A stretch of DNA of 64,000 nucleotides from Pedobacter lusitanus. Lineage in GTDB: Bacteria > Bacteroidota > Bacteroidia > Sphingobacteriales > Sphingobacteriaceae. The notes under the pieces are model-generated. The model saw only the letters and a program-made list of their open reading frames with translations. It searched no databases and was not told where the DNA came from. The stretch spans positions 992,001 through 1,056,000 of the forward strand of contig NZ_CP157278.1 of NCBI RefSeq assembly GCF_040026395.1, written 5' to 3'. The position numbers were made by a program, and so were the translations under genes. Below are positions 1-9,975 of the stretch, piece after piece (position 1 is the stretch's first letter; the number at the start of each line of letters is the position of its first letter).

Positions 1-542
1 ATACTTTTCTTTAAAATCGCCAGCATGGCTGCTTCACTTGCAGACTGCAATTCATATTTCAATTTATAGTCTTTAATTGCTAGTTCAGCTTTATTCATTA
101 TTCCGGCACCAGCATCAATACCGATGATTTTACCTTCAAAAAGAGAAGTATTGGCATTCAGCTCATCAATACTGTTAACTTTTACATAATCAGGAACCAC
201 CAGTCCTATACGGGCATTGGCATAGTTTGTACCTAAAACATCCAGTTTTGAACCAAACTTATCCATATATTCTTTATGGGTCACCGGCATCCATGCATCC
301 ATAAATATATCTGCATCTCCGCCTGCTACTGCTGCAAAAACAGGTGCAACATCTGCATTTTTCAGTTCAACAGTATAACCTTCTTTTTCCAGTAATACTT
401 TTGATAACTGAGTCATTGCAACTCCTTCTGCCCAGTTCACATAGGCTATAGTTACTTTTTTATGGCTATCAGCACCGCCACTGCAAGAGAACAGCGTTAC
501 TGAGGTTAATGCTATTAATAATCCGCTAATTACTTTCTTCAT
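1..542 (-). CDS. Glycine betaine/proline ABC transporter substrate-binding lipoprotein (partial, C-terminus off the left edge)
   Basis: I translated this by hand on the minus strand from the ATG at 542. About 180 residues are present before the window ends. The N-terminus has a short lipoprotein signal with lipobox LFSC, so the mature protein should be lipid-anchored in the periplasm. The body has features of the OpuAC/ProX family, including an early VNWAEG segment and GDADIFMDAWMP, where tryptophans normally help form the aromatic cage for quaternary amines. It is the last gene of a four-gene operon, 76 bases after the permease. The family role is to capture glycine betaine or a related osmolyte and deliver it to the permease. 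The exact ligand cannot be read from the sequence. Confidence 0.85.
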   Translation of the reverse strand, partial: MKKVISGLLIALTSVTLFSCSGGADSHKKVTIAYVNWAEGVAMTQLSKVLLEKEGYTVELKNADVAPVFAAVAGGDADIFMDAWMPVTHKEYMDKFGSKLDVLGTNYANARIGLVVPDYVKVNSIDELNANTSLFEGKIIGIDAGAGIMNKAELAIKDYKLKYELQSASEAAMLAILKKS

Positions 543-618
543 CTGAATAAATTTAATTTTATGATCTATTATTATTTTATTACTTGTGTCCGGAACTACA
601 ACATAGTTCCGCTATAAG

Positions 619-1440
619 CTATTTTTTCTTTTTTGCTCCAAAAGATTGTGTAATCCGGTCCAGGATAATTGCCAGAATCACCACTGCGATTCCACCTTCA
701 AATCCCAACCCTATTTTCAGCTGTGTAATACCTTTTAACACAACTTCTCCAAGACCACCGGCAGCAATCATAGCCGATATAACAACCATGGACAATGCCA
801 TCATAATTGTCTGATTCACACCAGCCAATATAGTTGGTAAGGCCAGAGGCAACTCTACTTTAAAAAGCAACTGTCCTGGTGTAGCACCAAATGAACGCGT
901 AGCTTCCACAATCTCTTTTGGAACCTGGTTAATCCCCAGTGTAGTTAAACGAACTGCAGGTGGCATAGCAAATATGATTGTCGCAAATGCGCCCGGTACT
1001 TTCCCTAATCCAAAAAACAACACTGCTGGTATCAGGTAAACAAAAGCAGGCATAGTTTGCATCAAATCCAGTATGGGCCTGAGTATTTTCCCGGCAAAGG
1101 GATTTTTAGCTGCCCAGATTCCCAATGGTACACCCATTAACAGGGCAATAAAGGCAGAAGACAAAATCAACGCAAGTGTAGCCATGGTCTGTCCCCAGTA
1201 ACCCATTGACCAGATCAGAGTTAACCCCAAAATGGTAAAGATGGTTAATCCGAGGCCGGTACGTTTCCAGGCCAGAAAAGCAATCAATAGTATGATCACG
1301 TAAAACGGAGGGAACATCAGTACCCATTCCACAGCATCAACTACTGAAATCACAATGATCTTGATGATATTGAATAAGGCGCCAAAATTGCTGGTGAGCC
1401 AGTTTATAAATTCTTCTATATAAGGTCCTATATGTATCAT
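619..1440 (-). CDS. Glycine betaine/proline ABC transporter permease (ProW/OpuAB family)
   Basis: The 273-residue protein has several hydrophobic segments and a BPD_transp_1-type core. The EAA loop that contacts the ATPase is visible around residues 180-205 (RSFGATPGQLLFKVELP), followed by the usual NQTIMMALSMVV helix. An N-terminal amphipathic part followed by a long helix is typical of ProW. It should form the inner-membrane channel of the uptake system with the ATPase encoded just upstream; the two genes are separated by one base, implying translational coupling. The C-terminus ends in a lysine run. The length is normal for the family and the assignment is firm at family level. Confidence 0.93.
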   Translation of the reverse strand: MIHIGPYIEEFINWLTSNFGALFNIIKIIVISVVDAVEWVLMFPPFYVIILLIAFLAWKRTGLGLTIFTILGLTLIWSMGYWGQTMATLALILSSAFIALLMGVPLGIWAAKNPFAGKILRPILDLMQTMPAFVYLIPAVLFFGLGKVPGAFATIIFAMPPAVRLTTLGINQVPKEIVEATRSFGATPGQLLFKVELPLALPTILAGVNQTIMMALSMVVISAMIAAGGLGEVVLKGITQLKIGLGFEGGIAVVILAIILDRITQSFGAKKKK

Positions 1441-1441
1441 A

Positions 1442-2680
1442 TTATATTACTTCGTTTTGTAAATTATCAATTGAGTTTCCGTTCACGTTTTCCCAGGAAG
1501 TCCCTGTAGTTTCTATCAGCAATGAAGTTTGAGCGACGATTCCGAGCAGTTTATTAGTGTCTTTGTCTATAATCGGCACTGCTCTTCCATTTTCTGCAAT
1601 GAATGGAAGCATTTGTTCCACCGTAGTTTCCGGATAAGCCACCGGCACGTCTTTAACAATAGCCATTTCGATAGTCTGATGTCCTTTTACTTTAAGTTCA
1701 AGGATATCTTTCAGGTAAACAAAGCCTAAAAAGTGCTTATCAACTGATACTGCAGGTAAAGTGGTTAATCCGGAAGAACGCATTTTTCTCAGACTACCTT
1801 CTACCCCGTCCTTTTTAAAGATGGCAACTGTGGGTTTTTCAAACAGCAGGCTTGCAGCAGTTATAATTGATTTACGGTCTACCTTTTCTACAAAAGAAGA
1901 AACATAATCGTCTGCAGGATTAGTCAGAATATCTTCCGGAGTACCTATCTGGATAACTTCTCCATCTTTCATAATTGCAATCCGGTCACCAAGACGAATG
2001 GCTTCATCAAGATCATGCGTAATAAAAACAATAGTTTTATGCATTTTTTCCTGCAAATCAATCAGCTCGTCCTGCATTTGTGTACGGATCAAAGGATCCA
2101 GTGCAGAGAAAGCTTCATCCATTAACAGGATCTCCGGGTCATTTGCCAACGCTCTTGCCAGTCCAACGCGCTGCTGCATCCCTCCTGAAAGTTCAGCTGT
2201 ATTCTGATGCTCATATCCTTTCAGACTGACCATATTGATTACCTCCTGAGCTTTTTCTTCCCGCTCTTTCTGCGGAATGTTCTGTAATTCCAGACCGAAA
2301 GCTACATTTTCCAGTACGGTACGGTGTGGTAAAAGTCCAAAATTCTGAAAGACCATAGCCATTTCTTTTTTACGGACATTTTGCAATTCTTTATCTCCCA
2401 GACTGGTAATATTTACATCGTTTAGGATGACATTACCTGAAGTTGGTTCAATTAACCTGTTCAGGCATCTCAGCAAACTGGATTTACCACTTCCTGATAA
2501 ACCCATAATCACAAAAAATTCACCTTTCTCTATATTAAAACTGGCATTCTTTACAGCTACAGTACAACCTGTTTTTTTCAGGATTTCAGCTTTGCTCTTA
2601 CCTTGTTTTAAAAGTGTTAGTGCCTCCTCTTTTTCGTTACCGAATATGAGCGTAAGGTCTTCTATCTTAAGTTTAGACAT
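1442..2680 (-). CDS. Glycine betaine/proline ABC transporter ATP-binding protein with tandem CBS domains (ProV/OpuAA family)
   Basis: The 412 residues show a Walker A motif at about residues 60-68 (GLSGSGKS), the ABC signature LSGGMQQR, and Walker [16 protein letters not shown]-terminal region of about 130 residues (from about 275) is consistent with two CBS domains. The N-terminal extension before Walker A is characteristic of the ProV/OpuAA branch. In relatives, the CBS pair senses ionic strength or cyclic di-AMP and gates transport, so this subunit is probably the osmotic sensor. The gene lies 17 bases after the porin-like gene and one base before the permease, in the operon order porin, ATPase, permease, binding protein. 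Confidence 0.93.
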   Translation of the reverse strand: MSKLKIEDLTLIFGNEKEEALTLLKQGKSKAEILKKTGCTVAVKNASFNIEKGEFFVIMGLSGSGKSSLLRCLNRLIEPTSGNVILNDVNITSLGDKELQNVRKKEMAMVFQNFGLLPHRTVLENVAFGLELQNIPQKEREEKAQEVINMVSLKGYEHQNTAELSGGMQQRVGLARALANDPEILLMDEAFSALDPLIRTQMQDELIDLQEKMHKTIVFITHDLDEAIRLGDRIAIMKDGEVIQIGTPEDILTNPADDYVSSFVEKVDRKSIITAASLLFEKPTVAIFKKDGVEGSLRKMRSSGLTTLPAVSVDKHFLGFVYLKDILELKVKGHQTIEMAIVKDVPVAYPETTVEQMLPFIAENGRAVPIIDKDTNKLLGIVAQTSLLIETTGTSWENVNGNSIDNLQNEVI

Positions 2681-2697
2681 AGTATAGATATTTTATG

Positions 2698-3876
2698 TTA
2701 AAAATAATAACCGATATTAATGTTGAACCGGCTGTTCCATTTTGCTTCCCGATTACCCGTTGATAATCCGTTTTGCCACTCTGGCCCTAGCCAGGGCTGA
2801 TTTTTTCCGGCTGCCCAGTCAACATAAGTGACCAGGTTACCTGCATTGATCATACACCCCAGTACGTTCATCTGTGTGTCTTTAAATCCTGTCTGTGGTT
2901 TATTCATATAAGAATAGTTCTCATAAAAAACCAGTGATTTTACCGGGCCCAGTTTTACCGGCTGGGTATAAGCAAAGGATGCGGTATGCAGATAGGCCTT
3001 ACGGGCCACCTCATAGGATGAGCCATAAGCAGCCAGCTGTACTTTGTTTTTGTATTGCGCAGAATCTGAAAGATTATATTGATAATACATAGACTGCAGC
3101 TTTACATTCAGCTTGCCAAAGGTCAGGTCTGTATGCAATGCAGCTGCCCACCTGGCCCCCATTCTGCCCGTAGGTATATTATAAACTCCACCCAGCATCC
3201 CCGAAATACCAATCTTTTTATCTGCTGCGAGTAAATATTCTGTTTTGATATTACCCTGATTCACTTCTTTATTTCTGCCGGCAACATCATAAGAATATCT
3301 GGAGGGATCGGTTGCTGACTGATCTCCGAAATTTAATTCCATTGCATTCTTAAAAAATGCAATGTCATAGATCCAGCGATTGCTGCGCTGATGAAAATTC
3401 ACTCCCATAGAGAACTTATCTTCAAAACCTACGTAATAAGGCAGATTAAAAAACCAGTTATGAGAATTGTACGTTGTGTTCCCAAATGGATTCTGAACTA
3501 AACCAATATCCATACGGGTACTATCATTGAAATTATATCTTACATAACCTTCTTTCAGAAAACTTCCTCCAAAATCTTTAGAGTAAAAGCGATATTCTGC
3601 ATGGAAATCTAATTTTTTATAAGAAACGGCTGCATTGATACGAAACATATCCAGACCAAAATCCCCTCCTCTTTTAACTTGTTCTTTTTTCCAGGAAGAA
3701 AGGTTATAATTAAATCTTAATGCGCCGCCTATTTTCAGTACCGGTTTATCCGGCCGGGACGGTATTGTTGTTGTGGTATCTTTTTTTACTGATGTAGAAT
3801 CTTGCGCTATTAGTGTAAAAGGTAAAATAACGGTAAATACTATACAGCTAAATAAATGCTGTAATCTAATTTTCAT
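2698..3876 (-). CDS. Outer-membrane porin-like beta-barrel protein, first gene of the betaine uptake operon
   Basis: The 392-residue protein has a signal peptide ending near TLIAQ, a low-complexity Ser/Thr/Lys/Pro linker, then alternating hydrophobic/aromatic strands throughout. It ends with the C-terminal aromatic signature NIGYYF expected of a BAM-assembled barrel. It resembles the phosphate-selective porin O/P-like barrels of Bacteroidota, but I cannot name the exact family. Its position as first gene of an ABC osmolyte operon suggests that it gives small quaternary amines passage across the outer membrane; that role is inferred from context. The start is the first ATG and gives a clean signal peptide. 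Confidence 0.75.
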   Translation of the reverse strand: MKIRLQHLFSCIVFTVILPFTLIAQDSTSVKKDTTTTIPSRPDKPVLKIGGALRFNYNLSSWKKEQVKRGGDFGLDMFRINAAVSYKKLDFHAEYRFYSKDFGGSFLKEGYVRYNFNDSTRMDIGLVQNPFGNTTYNSHNWFFNLPYYVGFEDKFSMGVNFHQRSNRWIYDIAFFKNAMELNFGDQSATDPSRYSYDVAGRNKEVNQGNIKTEYLLAADKKIGISGMLGGVYNIPTGRMGARWAAALHTDLTFGKLNVKLQSMYYQYNLSDSAQYKNKVQLAAYGSSYEVARKAYLHTASFAYTQPVKLGPVKSLVFYENYSYMNKPQTGFKDTQMNVLGCMINAGNLVTYVDWAAGKNQPWLGPEWQNGLSTGNREAKWNSRFNINIGYYF

Positions 3877-4430
3877 ATAAATAATTTATATATGCAGGCT
3901 TAATTGCCGCATACCATAAAATGCTTTAAACAAAACATTAATTAACAAATGATCAGGGAGTAAATTCCCTGAATATTTAAACAGAAATTGTGCTGTTTCT
4001 TTCTAGAATTTAACGCTCAGATGGCGTCTTTAACAGCGGACGTTTAAATTAAAAACATGACAAAGGTAAGCAAAATTTACGGGTTTTTAGCCCCTGTGAC
4101 GAATATCAGTCGTAAATCCAGCAGATTTCGCCTTTAAAAAACAGAGAAAAACGACTGGATTTTCCGACGGTTTCAAGGGGTAAAAAAGCTGGCTTTTTCA
4201 ATTGGAATTTTGAAGGAAAAACCGGGCCGGCACCCTGTTTAATGATGAACAAAAAAAGGGGTGTCAGGAAACATGAAGCTCGATTTTTGCAGATATTTGC
4301 GCTGCTCTGTCAGGTTAGCTTTTGCAAATTCAGCACAGGGATTTCAGGCAATTTCAAAAGCAGATCAGGCTATGGAATGGCAGGCAAAAATATCGCCTTC
4401 TAAAAGGACGATATTTTATTTTGTTTTTTT
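3877..4430. other. 554-base intergenic region upstream of the betaine operon
   Basis: No convincing gene is seen. The region holds two imperfect inverted repeats. One has arms AATTTAACG at 4007-4015 and CGTTTAAATT at 4041-4050. A wider one lies around 4085-4185, where TTTTTAGCCCC faces GGGGTAAAAA and GTAAATCCAG faces CTGGATTTTC. A regulated promoter for the operon probably lies here, since the porin gene starts at 3876, but I did not find a clear TAnnTTTG element. A 63-codon open frame on the plus strand at 4261 has no signal or recognisable motif and is not called. Confidence 0.4.
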
Positions 4431-5207
4431 TTACTTTTCGAAATATTCGTAGCTAAAATTAAGCAGATCTGGGCTCGGATCTGATTGTTCAACTAATTTT
4501 TGATCGCCCGATAAGACCCGTTTAAAGATGTTTAGTCTGACCGGTAAACCGTTCTCCATTTTGAAGACAAAATGAGTCTGGTTTATATGCAATGTTTTAT
4601 CCAGAATGAGATTTCCATACTCATCGTAAAAGAAATCTTCAGTCATTACATTCCATTTGTCATCATCAGGATACGCTTTATGATGAATCTTTAAAGGCAG
4701 ATCCCAGTTCGTATTGGAATAAACAGTTACCGCCTGTGCTGCGTCTTCATTATTCAGTTTATGGAAAATCCGGCCTTTACGGATATATTTTTGTGTCTTT
4801 CCTTTATTGACAGAGATCACCGTATCGCCAGCATAATAGAACTTATTGAAGCTACCCGCATGGCTTATAAATTTATAGGGTGCATTATCTTTATAGATTA
4901 CAGCTAAAGTATCCTTTGACGTTACGGTCTGTATCCACTGCCCTCTTCTGTTAAATACGATTACCAGGTCTCTATCCGGATCAGCAGGACTTTCTATCTT
5001 CATCTTTTTCACCCCAATGAGCTTAAAAAGCTGCAAAGGCAGATAACAGTCAGGAAAAATCAGATCAAAAGCCAGATACATGGCCAATCTGGGTGTAGGA
5101 TCTTTCTTATACTTACCTGCTGTACCAATTTCCACTTCATACACGACATCCTGTGCCTGTATACGATCAGCAAATAACAGCAGCAGTAATAACAATCCTA
5201 TTTTCAT
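4431..5207 (-). CDS. Secreted protein of unknown function
   Basis: The 258-residue product begins with a leucine-rich signal peptide cleaved near ADRIQAQ, so it is exported. No domain is recognised. The rest is rich in Asp, Tyr and Lys with alternating strand-like stretches such as NTNWDLPLKIHHKAYPDDD and NLILDKTLHINQTHF, suggesting an all-beta periplasmic or surface protein. It stands alone downstream of purL on the same strand, with its own promoter-like element at 5244. The DNA between purL and this gene also forms a hairpin, so the two are probably separate transcripts. No enzyme motif or lipobox is visible. Confidence 0.65.
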   Translation of the reverse strand: MKIGLLLLLLLFADRIQAQDVVYEVEIGTAGKYKKDPTPRLAMYLAFDLIFPDCYLPLQLFKLIGVKKMKIESPADPDRDLVIVFNRRGQWIQTVTSKDTLAVIYKDNAPYKFISHAGSFNKFYYAGDTVISVNKGKTQKYIRKGRIFHKLNNEDAAQAVTVYSNTNWDLPLKIHHKAYPDDDKWNVMTEDFFYDEYGNLILDKTLHINQTHFVFKMENGLPVRLNIFKRVLSGDQKLVEQSDPSPDLLNFSYEYFEK

Positions 5208-5226
5208 AAAACCTCTTTATATAAAC

Positions 5227-5264
5227 ACGGCCCGACTACTATACAAATATAATAATCAGGCCGT
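5227..5264 (-). promoter_or_regulatory. Promoter-like -7 element inside a hairpin between purL and the next gene
   Basis: On the minus strand TATATTTG (positions 5251 to 5244) matches the Bacteroidota -7 consensus TAnnTTTG and sits about 37 bases before the start codon at 5207. It is flanked by inverted arms ACGGCC (5227-5232) and GGCCGT (5259-5264), so the same DNA could form a stem-loop at the end of the purL transcript. No long U tract follows, so any terminator would be weak. Confidence 0.45.
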
Positions 5265-5295
5265 TATGAATTTCAACCTATTGTTTCAGAACAGG

Positions 5296-8200
5296 CTATT
5301 TCTCTAATTTCTCAATCCATTCTCTTGCATTCACAAAAGCTTCCATCCATGGAGAAACTTCGTCTTTACGTCCCTGTGGATAATTAGCCCAGTGCCATTG
5401 GAACAACGAACGCTCAATATGCGGCATCATAACCAGATGTCTTCCTGTCTTGTCACATAACATTGCTGTATTATAATCCGACCCGTTAGGATTAGCAGGA
5501 TAGCTTTCATAGGCATATTTAGATACGATATTATAGCTGTCTTCTGCATATGGAAGCTGGAATTTACCTTCACCATGTGAAATCCATACACCTAAAGTAC
5601 TTCCTGCCAGCGTAGAAAGCATTACAGAATTGTTTTCCTGTATGGTTAATGAGGTAAAACCACTCTCATGCTTGGCACTATCGTTATGTAACATCTTAGG
5701 TTTTTCTTCATGATCTTCATTAATCAAACCAAGCTCTACAAATAACTGACAACCATTACAGATACCTACGGATAAAGTGTCCTCACGCTTAAAGAAGTTT
5801 TCCAGTGCATTCTTTGCTTTCTCATTGTATAAGAAAGCTCCTGCCCAGCCTTTGGCCGATCCTAACACATCTGAGTTAGAGAATCCACCAACTGCACCTA
5901 TAAACTGGATGTCTTCCAGTGTTTCTCTGCCTGAGATTAAATCAGTCATATGGACATCTTTAACATCAAAACCAGCTAAATACATCGCATTAGCTAATTC
6001 TCTTTCAGAGTTACTACCTTTTTCACGGATAACTGCAGCTTTTGGTCTTGGTTTGGCAGGATCGATAACTGGTTTCTTTCCATCAAAACTTAAAGGAAAG
6101 TTATAATTTAATACGTGGTTTTTATAGTTATCAAAACGTTCTCTGGCTTTAACCGGACCGCTTTGTTTCTGATCAAGCAGATAAGAAGTTTTAAACCATA
6201 CATCACGTAAATGATCAATATCAAAGCTCCAGTTACCTGATGCATTTTTAACTGTCAGTTCAGCCTGCTCAATCACTGTACCTATCTGATGATAAACTAC
6301 CCCATTGGCTTCAAGAACTGCTTCAGCAGATTTATCAGCCTGGAATACGATACCAATATTTTCAGCGAAAAGTGTTTCAATAATATCCTGATCACCTAAA
6401 GCAGACAAATCAAGAGCTGCACCCAGATTACGATCTGCAAAACATAACTCTAAAAGTGTAGTAATCAAACCACCACTGCCTATATCATGTCCGGCCTCAA
6501 TTTTACCGGCTTTAATCAAACTCTGTATAGTATTAAAAGTTGTCTTGAATTGTGCTGCATCCAGCATATCAGGGGTCTCAGTACCAACCTTGTTTAAGAT
6601 CTGGGCAAATGATGAACCACCTAATTTATAACGGTCTGCAGAAAGATTGATATAATAGATAGCTCCGCCGTTTTTACGTAAAACAGGTTCTACAACTGCG
6701 GTAATATCATCACAATGGCCAGCAGCAGAGATAATCACTGTACCTGGAGCGATAACTTCACCATCTTTATATTTCTGTTTCATTGACAAAGAGTCTTTAC
6801 CGGTCGGAATATTAATACCTAAACTGATAGCAAACTCCGAACAGGCTTTAACTGCTTTATATAAACGTGCATCTTCACCTTCGTTTTTACATGCCCACAT
6901 CCAGTTGGCAGAAAGAGAAACACTTTCCAAACCATCTTTTAAAGGAGCCCATACCAGGTTAGACAGTGATTCTGCAATTGCATTTCTGCTACCCGCAGCA
7001 GGATCAATCAATGCTGAAAGCGGTGCATGCCCTATTGAAGTCGCAATACCATCTTTACCTTGAAAATCAAGCGCCATTACACCACAGTTATTCAATGGTA
7101 GTTGTAAAGGACCTGCACATTGTTGTTTAGCTACACGGCCACCCACACAACGGTCAACCTTATTGGTTAACCAGTCTTTACTGGCTACAGCCTCTAATTG
7201 CAACACCTGCTCCAGATAAGTATTCAGTTCGGCAGTATGATAAGTTACTGCCTTATATTTCCTGTCTATCGTATTATCCTGCATAACTACTTTAGGAGAG
7301 CTGCCAAACATATCTTCCATTTTCAGATCCATTGGTTTAGATCCGTTGGTAGCAGACTCAAAAGTAAAACGGTGGTCTCCGGTTACATCTCCCACAGTAT
7401 ACATCGGAGCTCTTTCACGGTCAGCAATTTTCTGCAGTGTTGCGATATTTTCCTGGCCAATAACCAATCCCATACGTTCCTGAGATTCGTTACCAATAAT
7501 TTCTTTTGCTGAAAGCGTCGGGTCACCAACCGGCAATTTATCCAGATCAATTTTTCCACCGGTTTCTTCAACCAGTTCTGATAAACAGTTCAGGTGACCA
7601 CCTGCACCATGATCATGAATAGAAACAATCGTATTGTGATCACTTTCTACCATACCACGTACTGCATTGGCAACTCTTTTCTGCATTTCAGGATTAGAAC
7701 GCTGAATTGCATTCAGCTCAATACCCGAACCCAGGGCTCCTGTATCTGCTGATGATACAGCAGCACCACCCATTCCTATTCTATAATTTTCCCCACCCAG
7801 TACAACGATTTTATCATTTACTGAAGGTTTTTCTTTTTTTGCCTGATCAGCTTTTCCGTAACCAACTCCACCGGCCTGCATAATTACTTTATCATAACCC
7901 AGCTTTCTTGCATCTTCTTCATGCTCAAAAGTCAGAATTGAACCGGTAATTAATGGCTGACCAAATTTATTACCAAAATCTGAAGCTCCGTTTGAAGCTT
8001 TAATTAAGATATCCATTGGCGTCTGGTATAACCAGTCTCTTTCATTCACTGCTTTTTCCCATGGGCGATTTTCTTCCAGACGGGAAAAAGAAGTCATATA
8101 AACCGCTGTTCCGGCTAAAGGTAATGAACCTTGTCCGCCAGCCAGCCTGTCTCTGATCTCCCCTCCTGAACCGGTAGCAGCACCATTAAAAGGCTCTACT

Positions 8201-8961
8201 GTAGTAGGAAAATTATGAGTTTCTGCTTTCAGTGAGATTACTGAATCAAAATCTTTCAGTTCATAGTAGTCAGGCTCATCTGCTCTTTTAGGAGCAAACT
8301 GCTGTACTCTCGGGCCTTTAACAAAGGCTACGTTATCTTTATAAGCTGAAACAATCCCGTTAGGATTTGCCTCAGATGTTTTACGAATCAGTTTAAACAG
8401 AGATGAAGGCTGTTCTATACCATCAATAACAAATGTACCGTTGAAAATCTTGTGACGGCAGTGTTCTGAATTTACCTGAGAAAAACCGAATACTTCAGAG
8501 TCTGTTAATTTACGTCCAAGTTTTTCTGCTAACTTATTTAAATAATCTACTTCTTCATCACTTAATGAAAGTCCTTCCTGTTTATTATACGCTGCTATAT
8601 CTTCGATTTCCAGAATAGCTTCCGGTTGAAGACTAATGGTATAGATATCCTGATTAAGTTCATTGTACTTTTGGAAAAGCATCGGATCAAAATCAGTAAA
8701 GTCTGCAGTCGTATTTTTAAACTCCTCAATTCTGATGATTCCCTGAATATCCATATTCTGGGTAATTTCAACAGCATTCGTGCTCCATGGAGTTATCATT
8801 GCAGCACGCGGACCAATAAAGAAGCCCGTTAAAACGGTTTCTTGTTTGAATTGGGCCCCGCCAAACAGCCAAGTTAACTTTGAAATATCTGACGATGAGA
8901 GAGTTTGCTCGGATTGTAAAGCAAAAACAGTATTAAGCTCGTTGGAGAAGAAATAAATCAT
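5296..8961 (-). CDS. purL: Phosphoribosylformylglycinamidine synthase, single-chain (PurL with fused PurQ-type glutaminase)
   Basis: This 1,221-residue protein catalyses the ATP-dependent conversion of FGAR to FGAM in de novo purine synthesis. The order is an N-terminal PurS-like region, a linker carrying SQVNSEHCRHKIFNG, two PurM-like synthetase halves (for example SLKAETHNFPTTVEPFNGAATG, here split by the ATP site, and IHDHGAGGHLNCLSEL), and a C-terminal class I glutaminase. The glutaminase nucleophile is the Cys in SVGICNGCQ (about residue 1068), and the catalytic His/Glu lie in MPHIERS (about 1181-1183). The length matches the large-type enzyme, so no separate purQ or purS should be needed. 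It is cytoplasmic and transcribed alone. Confidence 0.98.
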   Translation of the reverse strand: MIYFFSNELNTVFALQSEQTLSSSDISKLTWLFGGAQFKQETVLTGFFIGPRAAMITPWSTNAVEITQNMDIQGIIRIEEFKNTTADFTDFDPMLFQKYNELNQDIYTISLQPEAILEIEDIAAYNKQEGLSLSDEEVDYLNKLAEKLGRKLTDSEVFGFSQVNSEHCRHKIFNGTFVIDGIEQPSSLFKLIRKTSEANPNGIVSAYKDNVAFVKGPRVQQFAPKRADEPDYYELKDFDSVISLKAETHNFPTTVEPFNGAATGSGGEIRDRLAGGQGSLPLAGTAVYMTSFSRLEENRPWEKAVNERDWLYQTPMDILIKASNGASDFGNKFGQPLITGSILTFEHEEDARKLGYDKVIMQAGGVGYGKADQAKKEKPSVNDKIVVLGGENYRIGMGGAAVSSADTGALGSGIELNAIQRSNPEMQKRVANAVRGMVESDHNTIVSIHDHGAGGHLNCLSELVEETGGKIDLDKLPVGDPTLSAKEIIGNESQERMGLVIGQENIATLQKIADRERAPMYTVGDVTGDHRFTFESATNGSKPMDLKMEDMFGSSPKVVMQDNTIDRKYKAVTYHTAELNTYLEQVLQLEAVASKDWLTNKVDRCVGGRVAKQQCAGPLQLPLNNCGVMALDFQGKDGIATSIGHAPLSALIDPAAGSRNAIAESLSNLVWAPLKDGLESVSLSANWMWACKNEGEDARLYKAVKACSEFAISLGINIPTGKDSLSMKQKYKDGEVIAPGTVIISAAGHCDDITAVVEPVLRKNGGAIYYINLSADRYKLGGSSFAQILNKVGTETPDMLDAAQFKTTFNTIQSLIKAGKIEAGHDIGSGGLITTLLELCFADRNLGAALDLSALGDQDIIETLFAENIGIVFQADKSAEAVLEANGVVYHQIGTVIEQAELTVKNASGNWSFDIDHLRDVWFKTSYLLDQKQSGPVKARERFDNYKNHVLNYNFPLSFDGKKPVIDPAKPRPKAAVIREKGSNSERELANAMYLAGFDVKDVHMTDLISGRETLEDIQFIGAVGGFSNSDVLGSAKGWAGAFLYNEKAKNALENFFKREDTLSVGICNGCQLFVELGLINEDHEEKPKMLHNDSAKHESGFTSLTIQENNSVMLSTLAGSTLGVWISHGEGKFQLPYAEDSYNIVSKYAYESYPANPNGSDYNTAMLCDKTGRHLVMMPHIERSLFQWHWANYPQGRKDEVSPWMEAFVNAREWIEKLEK

Positions 8962-8978
8962 GGTATGTTTTTATGGCG

Positions 8979-8986
8979 CAAATTTA
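8979..8986 (-). promoter_or_regulatory. Putative purL promoter -7 element
   Basis: On the minus strand TAAATTTG matches TAnnTTTG and lies 17 bases before the purL start at 8961, leaving a short leader. No convincing -33 TTG at the usual spacing was found, so the call rests on the -7 element and its position. Confidence 0.35.
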
Positions 8987-9181
8987 ATTTAAAAAAATTC
9001 TATGCCGTCATATATTGCAAAAATAGATGCAACAATTTGCAAATTCTACTTTAATATGTAGAATCACAGGAGGTTTTGTCATTGCCATTGGTTAACCTGC
9101 TCTGTTTTTTGTTTAAATCTGATGTCTTTTGGAAATTCCGTCAATATCCCGTTCTTATAAATTAATGATTACAGATTGTAC

Positions 9182-9967
9182 TTAAACTCTCCCTCTTACT
9201 TCTTTTAACTTCATTACCATTAGTACGGCATCAGATACTATCCACTGATCATATTCTTCAATTGCTTTTAATCGCAATTCATCTTCAAGATATCCCTCTT
9301 CAACCATTTGTGTTGAGCCCGCAACTTTTGACCATATTCCAATCCGCTGTAAAAAGTTCATCTCATTTTTCTGATAGACCTCATCAGCGTTAAACACTTC
9401 AATTGCATGATAACCAGTTTCTGCAAAATAACCGGACAGATCATCAGCAATATGATTATTCATTCCCGCATCTGCCCGCCATTTTAAGAAAGTCTGATAA
9501 AAAAGCTGCATGCTTTGTGGTGGTCGGGGCTCCCAGCTCAGCTGTTCGTGATTATAATCCAGTACAGAAAGCCACCCGCCAGGCTTTAACAATGTTTTAA
9601 GTTTGATTAATGCTTCTTTTGGATTATTCAGCCATTGTAAAGTACGGGCAGAAACAATCAAATCAAACTTCTCTTCAGATTCATAACTAAATAAGTCCTG
9701 ATGAATAAGTTCCAGATTCAGGGTGGTTTTATAGCTTTCTTTCCCACTGGTGATAAACTTTTCTGTATTATCAATCCCGGTGACAGAACCAGCAAGCCCT
9801 ACCCGCTCTGCAATATCTTTGGATATTGCCCCCGTTCCACAACCAATATCCAGTACACGCAAACCATTTTTCAGCAAAGGAATCAGGGTTGCATAGTCTT
9901 TCTCTAAACTTCTGTTATCAAATATTTTATTAGTTGTCTGATGATCGCGCTGGATAGTCTTATTCAT
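9182..9967 (-). CDS. Class I SAM-dependent methyltransferase
   Basis: The 261 residues contain the SAM-binding motif I VLDIGCGTGAISKDIAERVG (about residues 38-57), an acidic end of strand 2 (TGIDNTEKF), and the post-III region KTLLKPGGWLSVLDYN. This is the ubiquinone/trans-aconitate methyltransferase-like fold with an all-alpha C-terminal cap. The substrate cannot be read from the sequence. Eight bases separate it from the PD40 protein encoded just upstream, so they are probably co-transcribed, though no functional link is obvious. There is no signal peptide, so it is cytoplasmic. Confidence 0.88.
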   Translation of the reverse strand: MNKTIQRDHQTTNKIFDNRSLEKDYATLIPLLKNGLRVLDIGCGTGAISKDIAERVGLAGSVTGIDNTEKFITSGKESYKTTLNLELIHQDLFSYESEEKFDLIVSARTLQWLNNPKEALIKLKTLLKPGGWLSVLDYNHEQLSWEPRPPQSMQLFYQTFLKWRADAGMNNHIADDLSGYFAETGYHAIEVFNADEVYQKNEMNFLQRIGIWSKVAGSTQMVEEGYLEDELRLKAIEEYDQWIVSDAVLMVMKLKEVRGRV

Positions 9968-9975
9968 TTAGATGG

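Noticed and set aside
4261..4452. Plus-strand ORF of 63 codons
   Set aside because: No signal, motif or promoter, and it overlaps the end of a minus-strand gene.
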